Positions 5,731 to 7,785 of a DNA stretch of 7,785 bases are shown piece by piece. The notes beneath the pieces are model-generated. The model had not been told where the DNA came from, did not search any database, and worked only from the letters and a program-made list of their open reading frames with translations. Source of the stretch: Thiohalospira sp046546335 (GTDB lineage Bacteria; Pseudomonadota; Gammaproteobacteria; Thiohalospirales; Thiohalospiraceae); the NCBI RefSeq assembly GCF_046546335.1, contig NZ_JBKGYA010000099.1; one strand, written 5' to 3'. How positions within the stretch are numbered: position 1 is the first letter of the stretch; the number at the start of each line of letters is the position of its first letter. The translations under genes and the position numbers were made by a program.

Positions 5731-7092
5731 CTAGCGCGGGAAGAGGTAGAGGATCTCGCTCCCCTCCAGGAACTGGTGGGAGACGATGAGGGCGGTGGCC
5801 GTCCACACCTGATTGAAGTTGGCGCGCCGGCCGATGAGCCGCCCGGCCCGGCCGTCGTAGTACTCCGCCCAGTGGTCGTTCTCCAGCTTGTCCGCCGCCT
5901 GCTGGTAGGCGCGCTCGGCGAGATCGCCGCGACCGCTCTTGAGGGTGGCGGCGACGAAGGCCCAGAGCAGCGCCGGCCAGTTGCCGCCGTTCTGGTAGGA
6001 CCAGGCGACGTTCTTGGGATCGGAGCCGGTCTGGACCTGCCACTCCAGCCCCTCCATGGCGGGGAAGCAGATCTTCAGCGGCACCGCCCCCACCAGGTCC
6101 CCCCAGCGCGCCTCGAACAGCCGCACCGTCCGCTCGGCCTGCTCGTCGGTGGCCAGGCCGAAGAGGATGGCCAGGAGGTTGCCCAGGCTGAAGAAGCGGA
6201 AGTCCATGCGGGAGGGGCCGGTGTTGCCCACCAGATAGCCCGCCTCCTCCGGCAGCCAGTCCACCACCCAGTCGGGGATGGACTCCGGATAGATGTTGAG
6301 CATGTTGACGCTCTCGCTGCCGAACTCCTCGGTGGAGTAGCGGTGGATCTCGTTGAGCCGGCGCAGGTCCAGCCAGTAGAAGAGCCGGACGTAGTTGCGC
6401 AGGGCCTGCTCCCGGGTGGTCGCCGACTCCAGCAGCGCCTCGTCCTCCGGGCCGCGGGGCTCGATGAGCTCGTGGACGCTGCGCAGGACGCCGTAGAAGA
6501 GTGCCTGGATCTCCAGGGGATGGCCGTAGATCCCCAGCCGGCGGTCGATCATGGAGCAGCCGTCCGGCACCAGCAGCCCCGGGCTCACCTCGAAGGTATC
6601 CTTGAGGCAGAGGTGGAGGATCTGGCGCATGGAGCTCTGGACGTCCGGCCGCCGGGCCAGCTCCCGGTCGCCGGTGTGGCGGGTGTAGATGTAGAGCAGC
6701 ACCGTCCACCACATCATGGAGTCCACCGGTGCCACGCGGCCGATGGCCCGCTCCCCGAAGTCGGCCAGCAGGTGTTCCTCGCCGCTCTCGTCGGTATCGA
6801 TGCGAAAGCTCGCCGGCATCACGCCGGGCTGGATCTCGTGGCCGGCGCGGCTGCGTTCCCGGGTGCGCAGGCTTTCCACCACCTCCAGGAAGTTGCGCTC
6901 GATGTCGGTGCGGCCGTCGTGCAGGAAGACCAGCGCCGACGGGACGAAGTCGCGGACGAAACACTCCTCGTAGTTCTCCGCCGCCGGCGCCTTGGGATCC
7001 AGGGCCGCACGCGTGCCCACCGGCTGCCCCCGGTAGTAGAGGACGGAATCCTCGAGCAGACGATAGGCGGAGGCGAGGCGCTCCTCGGACAT
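5731..7092 (-). CDS. GH100 neutral/alkaline invertase (sucrose hydrolase)
   Basis: A 453-aa cytosolic glycoside hydrolase of family GH100, expected to split sucrose into glucose and fructose. There is no signal peptide. Family blocks in order: NYEECFVRDFVPSALVFL (40-57), GRVAPVDSMMWW (118-129), DGCSMIDRRLGIYGHPLEIQ (177-196), GNLLAILFGLA (304-314), VPLKICFPAMEGLEW (337-351) and TGSDPKNVAWSYQNGGNWPALLW (355-377). By comparison with cyanobacterial InvA, the likely catalytic acid is D124 in PVDS, and the nucleophile is a Glu in MEGLEW (E347 or E350). Length fits bacterial members; plant enzymes are longer. GGGAG on the minus strand (7099-7103) lies 6 nt before the ATG and supports this start. 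It is convergent with the GGDEF-EAL gene (7 bp between stops) and divergent from the sugar kinase, which suits a role in sucrose use. Odd points: MM replaces the GL I recall in PVDSGLWW, and Q replaces H in SYHNGG. Confidence 0.93.
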   Translation of the reverse strand: MSEERLASAYRLLEDSVLYYRGQPVGTRAALDPKAPAAENYEECFVRDFVPSALVFLHDGRTDIERNFLEVVESLRTRERSRAGHEIQPGVMPASFRIDTDESGEEHLLADFGERAIGRVAPVDSMMWWTVLLYIYTRHTGDRELARRPDVQSSMRQILHLCLKDTFEVSPGLLVPDGCSMIDRRLGIYGHPLEIQALFYGVLRSVHELIEPRGPEDEALLESATTREQALRNYVRLFYWLDLRRLNEIHRYSTEEFGSESVNMLNIYPESIPDWVVDWLPEEAGYLVGNTGPSRMDFRFFSLGNLLAILFGLATDEQAERTVRLFEARWGDLVGAVPLKICFPAMEGLEWQVQTGSDPKNVAWSYQNGGNWPALLWAFVAATLKSGRGDLAERAYQQAADKLENDHWAEYYDGRAGRLIGRRANFNQVWTATALIVSHQFLEGSEILYLFPR

Positions 7093-7228
7093 GGACGGCT
7101 CCCGATGGGGTGGATGGCTGTAACCGAATCAGTCTCGCCCAGAGTGCCCGCCAAGACAACACGGGCGTTCCCGGCCCGGATTGGGCTATGCTGGGTCGAA
7201 ATCCTGGCAGAGGCGGTGGAACGACGAG
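7093..7228. promoter_or_regulatory. Divergent intergenic region between invertase and sugar kinase
   Basis: This 136-bp gap must hold the promoters of both divergent genes. On the plus strand a weak -10-like TATGCT lies at 7187-7192. A good ribosome site GGTGG (7215-7219) sits 9 nt before the kinase ATG. On the minus strand GGGAG (7099-7103) is the invertase ribosome site, but I see no convincing sigma-70 hexamers for it. A 5-bp inverted repeat GCCCG (7146-7150) / CGGGC (7162-7166) lies centrally and could be an operator, though it is too short to claim. Shared control of the two genes by one regulator is plausible but not demonstrated. Confidence 0.4.
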
Positions 7229-7785
7229 ATGGAAGACGTCCGCACGGCACCGGTGATCTTTGGCGAGGTCCTCTTCGACGAATTCGGCGATCACGCCGTC
7301 CTCGGCGGCGCCCCCTTCAATGTCGCCTGGCACCTCCGCGGCCTGGGCTGGCCGGTCCGGCTGGTCAGCCGGGTGGGGGAGGACGATTACGGCCGACGCA
7401 TCCGCGAGGCGATGGCGCGCTGGGAGCTGGATCCCGCCGGGCTCCAGCGCGATCGCGAGCATCCCACCGGCCGGGTCCGGGTTGAACTGGTCGATGGCGA
7501 ACCCACCTACGAGATCGTGACCGATGTGGCCTGGGATGCCATCAATGCCGAGGCGGCAACGGCCGCCGCCGGCCACCCGGAGCTGCTCTACCACGGCAGC
7601 CTGGCGGCGCGGGACCCGCGCTCCCGCCGGGCGCTGGAGGCCCTGCGCACCCGCGCGGGAGCGGCCTTCGTGGACGTGAATCTGCGGCCGCCCTGGTGGG
7701 AGCGCGAACGGCTGACGGCCCTGCTGGACGGGGCCCGCTGGATCAAGCTCAATGGCGATGAACTGGCCGAGCTCGGCGGTGGTGA
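7229..7785 (+). CDS. PfkB-family sugar kinase, probable fructokinase (3' truncated by window end)
   Basis: The first 185 codons of a ribokinase/PfkB-fold kinase are present, and the frame is still open at the window edge. The N-terminal strand VIFGEVLFDEFG (9-20) is followed by the PfkB signature GGAPFNVAWHLRGLG (26-40). SRVGEDDYGRRI (48-59) then matches the usual VG-D-x-x-G block. YHGSLAAR (121-128), FVDVNLRPPWW (147-157) and KLNGDELAEL (173-182) are typical of bacterial fructokinases in this family. The C-terminal GAGD catalytic-base motif would lie beyond the window. The expected reaction is ATP-dependent phosphorylation of fructose to fructose 6-phosphate. Divergence from a sucrose-splitting invertase strengthens that substrate, but other sugars cannot be excluded. 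The ATG at 7229 is supported by GGTGG at 7215-7219. Confidence 0.88.
   Translation, partial: MEDVRTAPVIFGEVLFDEFGDHAVLGGAPFNVAWHLRGLGWPVRLVSRVGEDDYGRRIREAMARWELDPAGLQRDREHPTGRVRVELVDGEPTYEIVTDVAWDAINAEAATAAAGHPELLYHGSLAARDPRSRRALEALRTRAGAAFVDVNLRPPWWERERLTALLDGARWIKLNGDELAELGGG

Noticed and set aside
7118..7136. TGTAACCG resembling half of a LacI-family operator in the divergent region
   Set aside because: The other half (AATCAG) does not complete the palindrome, so it is indistinguishable from chance.
5500..7485. 661-codon plus-strand open frame opposite the invertase
   Set aside because: It is an antisense shadow of a clearly coding minus-strand gene, with no domain or plausible ribosome site; the real plus-strand genes here are the GGDEF-EAL protein and the kinase.
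5639..7594. 651-codon minus-strand open frame over the invertase and sugar kinase
   Set aside because: It runs in a different frame from the invertase, which has full GH100 motifs, and its translation is repetitive A/G/P/R typical of an off-frame read of high-GC DNA.

Overview
This window is GC-rich, densely coding chromosomal DNA that most resembles a gammaproteobacterium, plausibly a halophilic member near the Ectothiorhodospiraceae. Three things support this. A GluRS with the E. coli-type zinc motif is linked to tRNA-Ala(GGC) and tRNA-Glu(UUC). A long GAF/PAS/GGDEF/EAL signalling protein is present. A family GH100 sucrose hydrolase sits beside a PfkB sugar kinase, which suits organisms that handle sucrose as a compatible solute. 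The taxonomic placement is inference from gene content. No mobile element, CRISPR array or rRNA is visible.

Layout. At 68-466 (+) a 132-aa protein looks like a miniature, catalytically dead GGDEF fold. It is followed by gltX (527-1936, +) with an extended -10 promoter just upstream. A tRNA-Ala(GGC) gene (1990-2065) has its own strong stable-RNA promoter (1947-1974) and is followed by a terminator-like hairpin and a second, UNCG-loop hairpin. A 62-aa two-helix membrane protein (2139-2327) lies between it and tRNA-Glu(UUC) (2346-2421). A 146-bp gap then leads to a 1051-aa GAF-PAS-GAF-PAS-GGDEF-EAL protein (2568-5723, +). Its EAL phosphodiesterase motifs are intact, but its GGDEF signature is AADEF. 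Convergent to it, 7 bp away, is a GH100 neutral/alkaline invertase (5731-7092, -). Divergent from that, across 136 bp, is the start of a PfkB-family sugar kinase, probably fructokinase (7229 to the window end, +).

How the genes fit together. gltX and the tRNA genes form a translation block: GluRS charges the tRNA-Glu encoded 0.4 kb downstream. The large protein is most simply read as a cytosolic, sensor-controlled c-di-GMP phosphodiesterase whose GGDEF domain has probably become regulatory. The invertase/kinase pair would split sucrose to glucose and fructose and then phosphorylate fructose. I see no clearly new multi-gene system. The items most worth checking are the dead mini-GGDEF protein, the AADEF/EAL hybrid, the membrane ORF wedged between tRNA genes, and the sucrose-use divergon.
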